Assembly (NCBI GenBank): GCA_949592205.1
Contig: CATIUR010000006.1
Location: 8,511,001-8,575,000, forward strand
DNA length: 64,000 bases
Origin: Helichrysum umbraculigerum
Lineage: Eukaryota; Streptophyta; Magnoliopsida; Asterales; Asteraceae
Reading direction: 5' to 3'
A program made the position numbers and the translations under genes. Shown here in pieces: positions 12,623 to 24,263 of this stretch. The notes under the pieces were generated by a model. That model saw only the letters and a list, made by a program, of their open reading frames with translations. It did not search any database and had not been told where the DNA came from. Within the stretch, counting starts at the first letter, position 1. Each line of letters starts with the position of its first letter.

Positions 12623-12965
12623 CTGGGATGCCTTGCAGAGGGTTATAGCCATGCCACTTGCACCATGAGACCATTGCACCAAAGTGTCACTTGGGTTACC
12701 TTCGCTTGACATGTAGTTACCAGTATGCAGAATCTCAAACTCATGACTCATCATATACCTTATTGTCGTCTCTACATCTTCTCATCCTCTTTATAATGCG
12801 GATAATGAAGCAATACATGCTATATAACAGTTAGTCCACTAGTTCATGAGCTGCACCTCAGCGTCTAGTCCCGTTTGTTGGCCAGTATGTTTTTAAATAA
12901 AGCGGCCCACAATAACCCTGCACGCCCATGTAAAAGATCGTACGAAATTCCAAAACCACCTTACT
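12623..12965 (-). pseudogene. LanC-like protein (GCR2/GCL-type) pseudogene fragment
   Basis: The best exon, 12623 to about 12785 on the minus strand, encodes TIRYMMS, then NYMSSEGNPSDTLVQWSHGA and SGMAITLCKASQ before a GT donor. This matches the plant LanC-like family around its WCHGAPG zinc-site segment. Here the cysteine of that motif is serine (TCT), which would remove a zinc ligand in the known family. Upstream, to about 12965, the expected GAAHGLAG-like text survives as GAAHELV after an in-frame stop, and the following loop is split over different frames. No further LanC exons were found on either side, so it is a fragment, perhaps transposed into the intron of the neighbouring gene remnant. 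Confidence 0.6.
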
Positions 12966-13112
12966 TGCAACATATTTGTCTAATGAAGTTAATAAATCAA
13001 AAAGTACTCTACTAATTATCCATAGCTTTTTTCCTTTCAATTTCTGCGAGTAATTTCTTCTGTCTTAGTGTTATCTGCAAATACAAAAGTTAGTCTCAAC
13101 TCTCAAGCACCA

Positions 13113-13310
13113 AAAATAAACAATGTAAATTTTCTCTCACAACATAAGCCTTACTGAGTAATTCTTTATTATACCAATTTATAAGCGGCATACATATGCA
13201 GCTCAACTTCCAACTAAATAAATCCTCACATTAGTCAAAGTCAATCAACCACCTAGTGTAATATCCTTTGGCTGCCCAAAAGCAGGGGCATGAGTCTCAA
13301 AATATTTGTA
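13113..13310 (+). repeat. Direct repeat copy 1 (about 198 bp)
   Basis: Nearly identical to 14289-14483. The differences are a few substitutions and a short indel (TTTATTATACC versus TTTATACC). The two copies are separated by about 1 kb within the same gene remnant. Confidence 0.9.
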
Positions 13311-14154
13311 GGTGTCTAGCCACTTAAAATGGTATACATTTATCATCTTCTATAACTGTTTTGTATTTTATTCCTAAACAACATAAACAGTCTTCACATA
13401 TAGCAGGGGCTAATAAAATTTTAGAAACTACCAGCACTCAACAAAACACACTCTCATTAAAATGACATCTTCTAAATAGATTGTGAGAAGGTCTTACACA
13501 TACAGGGAGCAGCATATCATAGCTGTGTAAAAGGTACATCATCCAAGCATACAAATCTTATAATACCCATACATGACATAAGGACATAGAGATGGATTTC
13601 TTTATACATAATCTGAAAACTAATAAGGAAATATATAGATATAATTGAACCTTTATTTACAATACAGATTGATGGCAATCGTGGAGAATCGAGACTAATG
13701 ACTCAATTTTGCTGAAAGCTTTGCAATAGCTTTCATGTCTTCCCAAACTACTTTGCCTCACACATATTTCATCAAACACCTACGGGGCACCTTCCAAATC
13801 ACCGGTAGTCAGTATTTCGTCATCGAGTCATCTGGCAATACATTATTACATGAACTAAACCCATTAAATTCAATATGAAAATCCCAAAAAATCGAGAAAA
13901 CAATCAAGTCCCTGTATATAATATATAAGCTTTCATAGTATAAATTAAAATTAATTAATCAACTTGGAAGTGGGGGAAAAAATAGAGCTTACTCCATTAA
14001 AAGATAAAACTCAAATCCCAGCTTAACTTAAGAACAAACATTGCAGGTGTCATTTCCCCTGAATATTGAAGTGATGACCAACAATATAGAACTAATGAAG
14101 ATGGTATCTGCCTTTCACTTAACGATAGCTATGAATTAGGCATTAAAAGCTAAC
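13311..14154. other. Intron-like DNA between the direct repeats
   Basis: AT-rich. A minus-strand stretch at about 13690-13800 contains VVWEDMKAIAKLSAKLSH followed by a stop and may be a decayed exon, but it lacks clear splice borders. Confidence 0.35.
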
Positions 14155-14288
14155 CTTTAGTGCCCTGGCATTTTTGTCGGTCATCTCATACATATAATTA
14201 AACAGAACACCTGCATGATATGAAATCAAGAATTAGGTTCCTTAAGATTTAGACCACATTCACGTATTCACCATACAAAATGAAAAAA

Positions 14289-14483
14289 AAAATAAACAAT
14301 GTAAATTTTCTCCCACAACATAAGCCTTACTGAGTAATTCTTTATACCAATTTATAAGCGGCATACATATGCAGCTCAACTTCCAACTAAATAAATCCTC
14401 ACATTAGTCAAAGTCAATCAACCACCTAGTGTAATATCCTTTGGCTGCCGAAAAGCAGGGGCATGAGTCTCAAAATATTTGTA
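14289..14483 (+). repeat. Direct repeat copy 2 (about 195 bp)
   Basis: Second copy of 13113-13310 in the same orientation. The similarity begins in a short A-run and ends at AATATTTGTA, after which the flanks diverge. Confidence 0.9.
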
Positions 14484-14893
14484 AGAGTCAATTCGAAATA
14501 TGTAAGATAAAACCATCGACTCCCTTCCTTCCCTTTTTCTTCAAGAAAATATCAGGTAGTTGCCTTTTAAACCAAACCAGTTCCATGAAAGCTACATACA
14601 AATTGAGCAAATAAATAAGAAACAAAACCTACAATGAAACAGATCACTTTGATAAAATCACAATAAACTCTTAAAAACTCAGAAATAACTACATATAAAC
14701 ATCAAAAATAAATTAAACCAATTGTTAGGACCTGGGCATTTCATCAAATACTTGGTGGGCAAAACATAGGAGATGAAGATCTAAATATGAAACTCAGATT
14801 CTTAGCACCTCCAATCCTTTACAAACTTCATAGAATTGAAATTATTAAATTATTAGTGCCATGAAACCAAATTGAATCAAAAGAATATAGTAC

Positions 14894-14934
<41 letters not shown>

Positions 14935-15296
14935 ATATATGTGTACAGCAACAAAACTTACCAGATTTTTTTCATCATCAAAAGAGCATGGAGAACACTC
15001 CAACACCCACGTCTGATTCTTGATTTAGGGGACTTAATTAAGCCATATGTCTCACTTTGTGATAATGATTAAGAAGTATAACATTCATAATAGGGAACCT
15101 ACTGAAATGAAGTCAAATACTATAGCAAGGAAAATGGGAAATCAATTATGCGATGGACTTTCGGAATGAAAAAAACACATACCTATAAAAATCAAATTCT
15201 CAGTTACCACCCACTTAGAGGTTTAACGGAGATGGTGAATAGACATAAACGGCTAAGAAGAACATCAATCGTATAATCATCTTTTATTTGAAGATG
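14484..15296. other. Non-coding, includes 39-base A tract
   Basis: An uninterrupted run of A covers 14895-14933. A run this long suggests a retroposition tail or slippage, but no retroposed body is recognisable upstream. The five bases immediately after this stretch (15297-15301, ATCTA) are the target duplication of the Tat element. Confidence 0.55.
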
Positions 15297-15301
15297 ATCT
15301 A

Positions 15302-16112
15302 TGATCAAGCATAATTTTATACCTGAGTGCGAGATGGATTGGGCCGACTCTTTACACTCCGCGACTAGCGTAAGGACCTGTTATAGTGTATCGAACAACA
15401 ATAAGGGTGGTATAAATCGGTGATAGAAGATGAACAGTAATCTCCTAATGATGATAAGTGTAGGCGATGAATAGTGGTGAAGGTGTATTATGAGGTGTTG
15501 GTCATAAATAATATAAGTGTTTGTATTTATAGTGTCCTTCATTCACCTTGATCAGCAAGTTTGGACACGTGTCGTGATCTCATGGTACTTGATCGTACGG
15601 CTGACCGGTGATCTCGATGATACTATTCATCGTACGGTGTACTCACGATCGCGAAGGTACCGATCGTACGGCTGACACATAATCTTGGTTATACTTTTCA
15701 TCGTACGGTGGATCCGCGATCGTGGTAGTTTTAATCGTACGGCTACGATTGATACAGCCTGGGTGTGGGGTCCCTGTGATGACGTGGACCAATGATATTC
15801 AAGGAAGAAAACCCTTGTCGGCTCCTGGGGAGACCACCACTAACGTGGGTGGAATCCGTTATAAGGTTGTCCCCTGCCAGGGGACATAAACCCTATCTTG
15901 ATGGGCTTGCACCCTTTGCTGGGCTTTAGATTTGTGGGCCTTCCTGTATTTATACAGGACTGTCGATAGTTTGTTGTCTGCTATTGAGGTTCCCTGTAGT
16001 GTAGCCTTTCCTGTCGAAGCTTGCCGCCTGGACATGCCTGTCCTTTGGGCCGTCCTGCGTATGGGTTTCGCCTGTTTGTTTTGTGAGGCCCATTTAGGAT
16101 GGTACACGATTA
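15302..16112 (-). repeat. 3' LTR of the Tat element
   Basis: On the minus strand it begins TAATCGTG after the PPT and ends GCTTGATCA. Between 15590 and 15750 it has about seven copies of ATCGTACGG in alternating contexts (GATCGTACGGCTGA and TTCATCGTACGGTG). Small ORFs on either strand are shared with the other LTR and are not genes. Confidence 0.92.
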
Positions 16113-16124
16113 AGTCCCCCCAGT
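16113..16124 (-). other. Polypurine tract of the Tat element
   Basis: The minus strand reads AACTGGGGGGACT immediately before the 3' LTR. This is the expected primer for plus-strand DNA synthesis and confirms the minus-strand orientation. Confidence 0.85.
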
Positions 16125-16574
16125 TTAGTTTGCTGAGGCTTGCGTCAGGGAACTGAACTCAACAGCTCGTATTTTACAGGCCGCTTAAACGGAAGTTGTT
16201 CCATTGTTCCGGATTGACAACCATATCCCAGGGAAGCATTTTTCGCAGGATCTTATTATTTTATGCGTGCGAATATTTGACAGGAAACACTCCGGCCAGG
16301 AGACACCTATAATTAGGAAGGACGTGGCTAAATTTTGACGTTTCGTTTTTGACTGATGGTATCCCATCAATGTGTCAGGGGACGGTGTGACTTTTGATTT
16401 GCTCAAGACGTTAGCGCGTGTTGGAATTCGTGCTGACGGCTGTATGTATGCGTGCAACATTAATGAGGGTTGATCACGCGCGTGCCTCCCTGAGGTGTTG
16501 TGATGGCCGTACACGTGTAAGGCTCGGATTAAAGCCCAAAGGCCCATGGGCCTGTGACGGTTGCGTTGCCCTGC

Positions 16575-16583
16575 TATAAATAG
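16575..16583 (+). promoter_or_regulatory. TATA box of the antisense extra gene
   Basis: TATAAATAG lies 199 bp upstream of the ATG at 16782 and opens a pyrimidine- and A-rich leader. It sits just inside the element and outside the LTR. It points into the extra gene, so transcription opposite to gag-pol is plausible. Confidence 0.65.
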
Positions 16584-16781
16584 GGCTAACCCCTCATATT
16601 TTCACTTTGCGCTTTTTACCAACATCCAAATTCTCTGCAAAATCAAAAATTTTGCTCTCCTTACCGCACGATCGAGATTCCGGCTACTGGAGTAGGTTCG
16701 TTCCCTTCGTTCTTGTGTACTTGTGTTCATTGTCTTTCGTTTGTGCATTCTTGTTTTCCTTGTTAATATATTTGTTAAGTA

Positions 16782-19187
16782 ATGGAACCGTCACCGTCTA
16801 CCACCACTTCCGACCCTTCCTCTGCTTTGGTCGGCCCTCTGGCGAAGGTGACCGCCCAATTTTCTGGCGGTACCATAGATAGTATTCAGAGTGTAGTAAA
16901 TAGAGATGCTATTCTAGGTCTTAGCACCAAGTACCCTTGTATAGATCTTTTTGAGGCAACCGCGCCTTTACCTTCGCAGCGAGCACATTCGCCGCCTGCT
17001 GGGAAGGTAGCCGTATACTCGGATTGGTTCTCAATTAGCAACTTCAGGCTTCCTCCTACTTCTTTCTTAATTTCTTTCTTAGAGTATTATGGGATAGGTT
17101 TTTCCCAGCTTCATCCCTTAGGGCTCCAGAAGATTGTGATGTTCGAGATATATTGTAGATTGCACAGGAAGGAGCCTACCTTGTTGTACTTTGCATCTCA
17201 GTTCACAATAACCAATTCTCCGGAGAGTTGGTTTTCAGTAGCTAAGCGTGGGGGGAAGAACACGAATTTTTGTGGTCCCAGGGTTGATGGTTTAAGGGGT
17301 TGGAAAGAGGGCTTTTTTTATGTTGATGACAAGATAATTCCAGCAGACAAGAGGAAGGTTTTACAGTGGGTAAACCCACAGGTCTGGGTTTCTAGATTCG
17401 CGCCTGTGAAAAATATGAACCCTGTGATTCTGGATTCAAATTCGGAGGTCGACATGGAGTTCTTACGCCTGCTGAGACAGGGAGGAGTAGTGATGAGGCC
17501 GTACCTGGAATCCTTCCTGGCTATGGCTTGTATGAGCAGGAACTGGAACAGGGAGGGCCGTATCCTCATATGTCGGTAGAAGAATAAAGGTAGGAAGTGG
17601 TGATATTTAGGCGGTGACGTAATGTTTAATGTCACTTTCTTATGTTTTCTGTCTTCCCTGCAGTGATGGATTTTAATAGCTACCTGGCTGCCGACGACCT
17701 TTCGGGTGTTGAGATTGGTCACACATTTGCTAGTAACATTCCCGCCAACCCTGACGGTTCCCCCCAGCAGAGCATCCCCGCAGGCTCTAACGTCCCCTAT
17801 GACTACGAGATGGTCGATGATTTAGGGGCGTTTGTCGGAAAGAGGAAGAAGAAAACTGCCCCTAAGGGCAGGCCGAAAAAGAAGAAGAATAATAGCCGCC
17901 CTGTTTCTTCTAGTGAGGCTGGGGGCTCTGAGGATGTTGCCAACGTTTCCCATCTTCATGGGTTGAATGACTCTGCTACAGGTATGTAACGGCTGCAAGT
18001 TTGTTTTAATTTTAAGTGTGCGTAAAGATTAAGAAAATCCTTTTTGTTTCCAGAGGAGGAGGAGGAAGATGCGAATCCTGTTCAGCATAAGAAGAGGCGT
18101 ATCCAGTTTAGGACGGAGGATGACTCTTCCTCCAAGCGGCACTCAGGAAGCTCTACCAGCCTTTCCTTTGTTAATAGGGAGGTCAATGAGGATGATGATG
18201 CCGTTGATTTTTTAGGCAGCGCCCGTGGTGCTATCCCTAGTGCTCCTGCGGACAACCTTTCCGACTTACCTCCTTTTGTTCCTGGGTGGTCCTTTTAGTC
18301 TGACAATCCAGGGCGTGATCTCCAATCTTGCAGGGATTACGTCTTGCATGCGATGCCCCCTGCAATTGGGAAGAGGATGGCCTCTCTCAATGCTCGCCAA
18401 AGCATTAATCGTGGAGTCAAGGCCACCTTTGATTCTTTCATGTGGAGCATTAACACCCTGAAGGTTGCTGACCACTTAGAGGTACTTGCTAGGAAGCTGC
18501 GGATCGACCTGAAGAGTGAACAGACAAAGGCAGCTAAGGAGAGGGAGCAGTTTGAGAAGTTCAAAGCTGATCATTCCGGCGATATTGCCAAAGTTGACCA
18601 ATTAAACTCGGAGATTGAGGCTTTGAAAACTCAAGTGGCAGAGCATGTATGTCTCTTATTTTCCCTTTTTCTTCCCATCTATCTATTTAATACTGACTCC
18701 CCGAAGCGTCATTCTTATGCAGGTCAAGAAAGCAACCGAGATGGAATCTTCCCTGCAGCGGAATGGTGAAGAGTTAAATGCCGCTATGCTGCAAAGGGAT
18801 GAAGCCCTGGCTGTTAAGGACAGGGTGACCGAGGAGAGGGATCGAGCTATTTTTGAGAGGGATGCTGCAGTAGAGGAGAAGAAAAAATTGCAGGCCGGTC
18901 TCCCTGATCTGATCATAACATCAATGACCTGCCCTGGGATTCTAAATCCTTTTGGCAGGTTAGTGCAATGTTCCCGGGGTCAAGGCCGACATGAAATGGC
19001 TACTGTGGCTGCTCAGTTTTTGAATCCGTTGCCTGAAGCCCTGGCTAGCAGGATTGACCCTGCTATTTCAACAAAGCTCGAGGAGGCTAAAACAACTTTG
19101 AAAAACCTGTCCACATCTCCATTTCTGGAGAGGCTAGTTGAAGATCTCAACATGCCTGTTGATGCGATCCTGGCCATGAGGCCTTAG
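16782..19187 (+). CDS. Antisense extra gene of the Tat element, intron-containing, one stop
   Basis: Four exons are inferred: 16782-17559, 17664-17981, 18054-18646 and 18723-19187. They total 718 codons with matching phases. The second and third introns have GTATGT donors and TTTCCAG or TTATGCAG acceptors. The first donor (GTATCC) is less certain. Residues about 60-150 (SDWFSISNFRLPP, GIGFSQLHPLGLQ) resemble the Pfam family called putative gypsy-type transposon/transposase (PF04195). A Lys/Arg-rich stretch (KRKKKTAPKG, RPKKKK) could be a nuclear signal, then comes an acidic run, then a long coiled coil rich in Glu, Lys and Ala. A TAG at 18296-18298 interrupts exon 3, and the text around 18915-18990 reads better in another frame, so this copy is probably dead. 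The protein's function is unknown. Confidence 0.7.
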
Positions 19188-19806
19188 TTTATATTGCTTA
19201 TGGACAAAATTATGTATGAGTACTTGGACATGTATATTATTATTTTTGTTTCTAATGTACGCACATTTGTTGTTTAGTGTTTACTTGCAAGTTTTGTTTT
19301 GAACATCTATACTGCTTGAATGTGATAAGTGAAAGTTGGGTGGTCATGACCTGGCAAATTCTAGTTTGCCGGCTGTGCAAGGAGGTTCAGCTAGCAAGCC
19401 TACTGGCGAACGTTTGTGTCCTTCCTGCCCTGATCTGGTTCAACACTTCGCCAACCTACTGGTTGAGGTGAACCTCTGCCAGGGATAGGGCTAGAATTCA
19501 CCTTCCACTATGGCAGGACCGTCACTCCTGACTGCTTTTTTATGGTGAGTGTATCACCCGTGTGCAGGGAGTGAGGCATTGTGGAGATGCATCGTGCAAA
19601 TCCGGCCAATATTAGGGCCTTGTGCATATGACACTCCTTATACAAAGGTGGTATGTCCCTGGCACATTTGTAATAGTTGCGTAAACACGAAGTAAAATAA
19701 CTATAACTTGGCACGAACAACCTAGTTTTATTGATAAAAAAGTGATTCAACAAAACATGCCAATCAGGAGGGGTGATCAAGCCCTCCTGGGCTTACAGAT
19801 AGTTGT
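19188..19806. other. Non-coding spacer between the two convergent Tat genes
   Basis: This is the 3' flank shared by the plus-strand extra gene and the minus-strand gag-pol. I see no ORF of interest, only short GC-richer stretches such as 19370-19550. Transcripts from both sides would end here. Confidence 0.6.
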
Positions 19807-20648
19807 TCAGACGTAACATTTTTTCAAGTTTGTTGCGTGCCATGTTCGTGGAACAGGAGTACCGTCTGGTTGAGACAAGCTGTAAGCTCCGTTGCCGTGG
19901 GCCGATGTTACTTGGTAGGGTCCTTCCCATTTTTGCCCGAGCTTTCCTGTATTTTCGACTCTGGACGCTTCGTTTTTCCTCCATACATAGTCCCCGGCTT
20001 TGTATTGCTTGTTCTGAACCTTCCTGTTGTAGTACCTGGCCATTTTTTGTTTGTTTCTCTCTTGACGGATAGCTGCCATTTCCCTGATTTCTTCTGTTAG
20101 ATTCAAGTTTTCCTGCAGGGATATCACATTGGTGTCTTCTTCAAATGTTAGGACTCTCTCTGTGGGGACACTAATCTCTGCAGGGATTACTGCCTCTGTT
20201 CCATATACCAGACTGAAGGGGGTAACCCAGGTGCTATCATTTTTTGGCAATGTTCGGTGTGCCCATAGGACGTTGGGAGTTCCTCGACCCATCCAGTCCT
20301 AGACCTTCCCAACCTGGCCTTGATCCCTGCAACAATGTCCCTGTTGGTCACCTCCACCTGCCCGTTAGCCTGAGGGTGTGCTACGAAAGTAAAGGTTTGT
20401 TTAATTGAGAGTTCTTCACACCATGATTTGAAGGGGTCAGCTGCGAACTGTGTCCCATTGTCACTTACAATCTCATGTGGGATTCCAAACCGGCACACAA
20501 TGTTTTCCCAGACAAAGTTCACCATTTTCTTACCAGAGATCTGAGCCACGGGCTTTGCTTCCACCCACTTAGTGAAATAATCAATCGCTACCACAATGAA
20601 TTTCACTCCTCCAGCCGCAGGTGGGAAAGGTCCTACAATATCGATCCC
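19807..20648 (-). pseudogene. Integrase core and C-terminal region (Tat element)
   Basis: 20187-20648 carries the DDE core: the first Asp in VAIDYFTKW, the second in SDNGTQF and the Glu in ANGQVEVTNR. A frameshift around 20270-20290 moves the reading into the frame of 19807-20292. That part holds the typical plant gypsy C-terminal text (VYGTEAVIPAEI, AGDYVWRK, KWEGPYQV) and ends at TAA. The catalytic triad itself is intact. The domain would join element DNA to the host genome, but nonsense and frameshift changes prevent a single product. Confidence 0.9.
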
Positions 20649-22061
20649 CTATTTGTTGAAAGGCCATGGAGAAGTGACAGGAATGAGATCATGTTTTGGG
20701 GTTCTGGAGATAGGTGCATGAATTTGACAGGACTGACACTTTCGAACTATCTCCAGGGTGTCCTGATGCATTGTAGGCCAAAAATACCCCTGGCGCATTA
20801 TCTTTCCTGTGATTGCGCGCGGGCCTGAGTGGAGGCTACAGGAACCCTCATGGACCTCTCTGATAAGATTCTCCGCCTGCCTGAGACCAGCACACCTGAG
20901 GTTCGGTCCCAAGAAAGATTTCCTGAGCAATTCACCTTTCTCGATGAGATACATTGGTGCCTTAATCCTGATTTTTTTAGCTTGAGTCCTATCAGCAGGG
21001 AGTGTCCCATTAAGCAAGTAGTCCCTGATGGGGGTCATCCAATTGTCTTCATCTTCTTCGACTGGGCTAACTTCGTAACTGCTGTTGATTGACTTTTGTT
21101 TTAGAACTTCGACCAACACTTCTTTGGTTAAATGAGAAAAGGTGAGAGTTGCCAGTTTTCTTAAGACGTCAGCTTTCTTGTTCTGACTCCTTGGAACTTG
21201 ATCAATTTTAAAATAGCTGAACTTGCCTTTGATTTCTTGCATAACTTCCAAATATTTTTTCATTGCCTGCTCTTTAGCTTCAAAATTTCCGTTTACCTGG
21301 TTGGCTACTAGCTGCGAGTCAACAAACACTTGGATGGACGTGATGTCCATCTGTTCAGCGATCTTTAGTCCGGCGATTAGTGCCTCATATTCTGCTTCAT
21401 TGTTCATTGCAGGGAATTCGAACCTTAAAGCATAAGTGTGTTCTTCGCCCGCGGGAATTGTGAGGATTAGCCCTGCTCCTGACCCCCCAGAGCTAGCTGC
21501 ACCGTCAGTATAAAGTTCCCAAATTTCCGTTGGCTTACTGTTGACGGTCAGGGAGCTCGTGCCTTCTGTCTCTCCTGGAAGCTCAGCTAGGAAGTCAGCC
21601 ATTATTTGCCCCTTCATCGCACTCCTAGGGAAAAAAGTAATTTCGTGCTTGCCTAGCTCTATTGCCCATTTTGCCATCCTCCCCGATTTTTCTGGTTTTA
21701 GCAGCACCTGTTTTTTTGGCTGATCGGTTAGCACCACTACTGGGTGTGCCTGGAAATACCTTCGCAGGCACCTGGCTATGTGTACCTGAGCCAGGACTAG
21801 CTTCTCTATTGGGGAATAATTTAATTCAGCCGGTTGAAGTGCTTTGCTGACAAAGTAAACAGGCATTTGAATCTTATTTCTTTCGGCGATCAGGACCGAA
21901 CTTATCGCTCCGCTTGAGGCTGCCAAGTACAGGGTTAGTGTTTCTCCTAGAATAGGTGCAGTTAGTGTGGGGAGTTCTGCCATGAGGGCTTTCATCTCCT
22001 GAAACGCTTGTTCAGCCTGTTCAGTCCACATAAAGTCTTTCTTTGCTGTACCCTTTAAGGT
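20649..22061 (-). pseudogene. Two RNase H domains and integrase zinc finger (Tat element)
   Basis: This is one open frame between stops at 22062-22064 and 20649-20651, both in the same frame as RT. The first RNase H (about residues 30-150 from 22031) is degenerate at its expected leading Asp (LYLAASSGAISSVL). The second, with YTDGAASSGG near residue 174, NNEAEYEAL and FVDSQLVANQ, has the acidic residues of the archaeal-like RNase H acquired by the Tat lineage. An HHCC zinc finger follows (HEG, H, then CQSCQIH). The terminal stop sits where related integrases carry tryptophan, consistent with a TGG to TAG change. Confidence 0.9.
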
Positions 22062-24263
22062 TTAGAAAAAGGGCAAGGATCTTTCTGCCGCTTTTGACAA
22101 GAACCTGGTCAGGGCGGCCAATTTCCCTGAAGGGCTCTGAACTTCCTGTTTTGACTTCGGGGAAGGCATGCCTGTTACCGCCTGGACTTTTTCTGGGTTT
22201 GCCTTGAATCCGCCGGTGGTGATCACATGTCCCAGGAACATTCCCTCTTCAACTCCAAAACTGCATTTGCTGGGGTTTAGCTTCATGTTGATGCCCCTAA
22301 GGGTGGTAAATGTTTCTGAAATGTCTTCCAACGTGTTTGCTTCTGACGCACTTTTAATGACAAGGTCATCCACATATGCTTCCACATTTCGACCAATTTG
22401 ACCCCTGAAGGCGGAATCTATCACCCTTTGGTACGTAGCTCCTGCGTTTTTTAGTCAAAAGGGCATTTTTTTGTAACAAAAGATTCCCTGATTGGTGTGG
22501 AACGCTGTCTTGTCTTCATCATGTTCAGCCATTTGAATTTGGTGATAGCCTTTGTAGGCGTCCAAGAAACATTTTAGTCTATAACTTGCTAAGGACTCTA
22601 CTTTCCAGTCAATCTCAGGCAGCGGGTAATTGTCCTTTGGGCAGGCTTTGTTTAAGTCTGAGTAATCGACACACATTCTCCAGGAACCGTTAGGCTTTTT
22701 TACCATGACGGGGTTGGCCACCCATGTCTGGTACTTAACTTCTCGTAGTATCCCCGCGCCTACAAGGTCTTCTACCTCTTTTTGCAGGAAGGCGCTTCGT
22801 TCTGGTGCCATCCCACGTTTCTTTTGTCTGGAAGGAGTCACTCCTGGTCTAACATTCAGGGAGTGCTCAGCAATGCTTCGTGGGACCCCTGTCATATCAG
22901 ATGGTCGGAATGCAAAAACGTCCTGGTTTTCTATTAACAATGCTTTTAGCTGTTTCTTTATCCTGGTTGGGAGCTTCTTGCCAATACATACCGTCTGGTC
23001 TGGGTGTTCCTGATTTATCACAATCGCCTCATGTTCGTTGTCGGGTTGAGGTATACTTCCTGATTCGGGTGTATGGTTCACTTGAGAACATTCAATCTGT
23101 AGCAGTCTGTCCGCATGAATAGTTGCCACTCCTTCTGGCGTTGGAAAACGTACCATACCGTGGACTGTTGAGGTGATTGCTCTAAACTGGAGCATGGCTG
23201 TTCTTCCCAGTATAACATTGTACTTAGAGGGAGAGCGAACAATTACAAAATCGAGCGTGGTTGTTCTGTACCGTGGGTAAGCTCCCAATGTAACTTCAAG
23301 CTTAATCTTCCCTATCGGCCAATTTGTCTCTCCTGAGAAACCTACTAGAGGTTGCAGGAATTCTTCCCTGCGACTTTTGATATGCTTTGGTAACTGTTCG
23401 AAGCAATGCTCATACATGATCTCCGTATAACTACCACTGTCTAGATAAACTCTGTTGACTTGGAAATTGGCTATTCTTGCCGTAATAACCAGTGGTTCCG
23501 CTGAGGGGTTTACATGATGTATGGCTGGAAATGCTATCTCTTGCAACTCCCATAATTCCACATGTTCTATTTTTCGCTTCTGTCTTGGGGCTAGGGGGCT
23601 GATCATGAGTATTACCGCATCAGGCTTGGGTAATTCAGCTGTAGCTTTACCTTTTTTGGCTTCTCCCTGTTGAAAATCCCTGGCACCCTGGGCTAAGTGT
23701 TCCAACTTGCCATCTTTGATTGCTTTGTAGATTTGAGCCTTGAGCTCTCTGCATTCATTAGTGTCATGGCCTGGTTCTTTGTGGTACTTGCAATACTTGC
23801 CATTCTCTTTTGCCTTAGAGTTCATGGGATTTGGCTTTTTGAACCACTTGGCCATAGGTTCCGTTGCCAGTATTTCGTGTGGAGTTTTTGACAGGGAGGC
23901 AATAAGCGTATCTTTTTCTGCATGCCTATTATAAGGCTGGAATCTATTTCCCTTTCCAAATTTTCCTCCCTGTAGTCCCTTACCCTTCCCCTGATAAGGT
24001 TGGGACCTGTGATCATTTTTCGAGTTGTTAGCGGCCTGTCTGATCCTCTGATTAAGCTTGCGTTTTTCCATCGCCCTGGCATAGTCCCTGGTTTGAGATA
24101 CTTGTATAGCGAAAGTTGATGGTGTATCTCCGATGGATTTGTCTACTAGTGCCTGAAATCTGCTTTCATCCAAACATGATATAAAACCTGATACCTGCTG
24201 GCTTTCTGGCAGTCCTGGTATTTTCAGGCATTCATCGGTGTATCTGTCTATGAAATCTTCCAA
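22062..24263 (-). pseudogene. Gag C-terminus, protease and reverse transcriptase (Tat element)
   Basis: From 24263 the frame gives the end of gag, a zinc knuckle of the form C-X2-H-X4-H-X4-C (residues 158-171), a protease with active-site DSG at residues 275-277, and the RT fingers and palm (RMCVDYSDLNKACPKDNYPL, FLDAYKGYHQI). A TGA at 22455-22457 interrupts RT. The same frame continues in 22065-22454 with the catalytic YVDD and FLGHVI. A TAA at 22062-22064 closes that part. All breaks here are single-codon nonsense changes. Confidence 0.9.

Larger units (their letters stand above)
10927..14210 (-). pseudogene. Remnant of an unidentified multi-exon gene
   Basis: Four exon-like segments with consensus splice borders lie in order on the minus strand. 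14155-14210 includes NYMYEMTDKNARALK. 12124-12236 includes QFYEALRVLDLLLRQHAAK. 11187-11234 reads GKISLWPNPAVNESAQ. 10927-11037 is a terminal segment containing EWKEFLDHIDTIGF and ending in TAG. The first two join in phase, as do the last two. The terminal exon has an in-frame TAG at its fifth codon, and the phase between the second and third segments does not close, so exons are missing or the gene is dead. I do not recognise the family. The LTR element at 15302 lies just upstream and a LanC-like fragment sits in the first intron. Confidence 0.4.

Noticed and set aside
15859..16156. ORFs of 74-82 codons in the Tat LTR
   Set aside because: Both LTRs carry them with indels that change frame, and they overlap on opposite strands.
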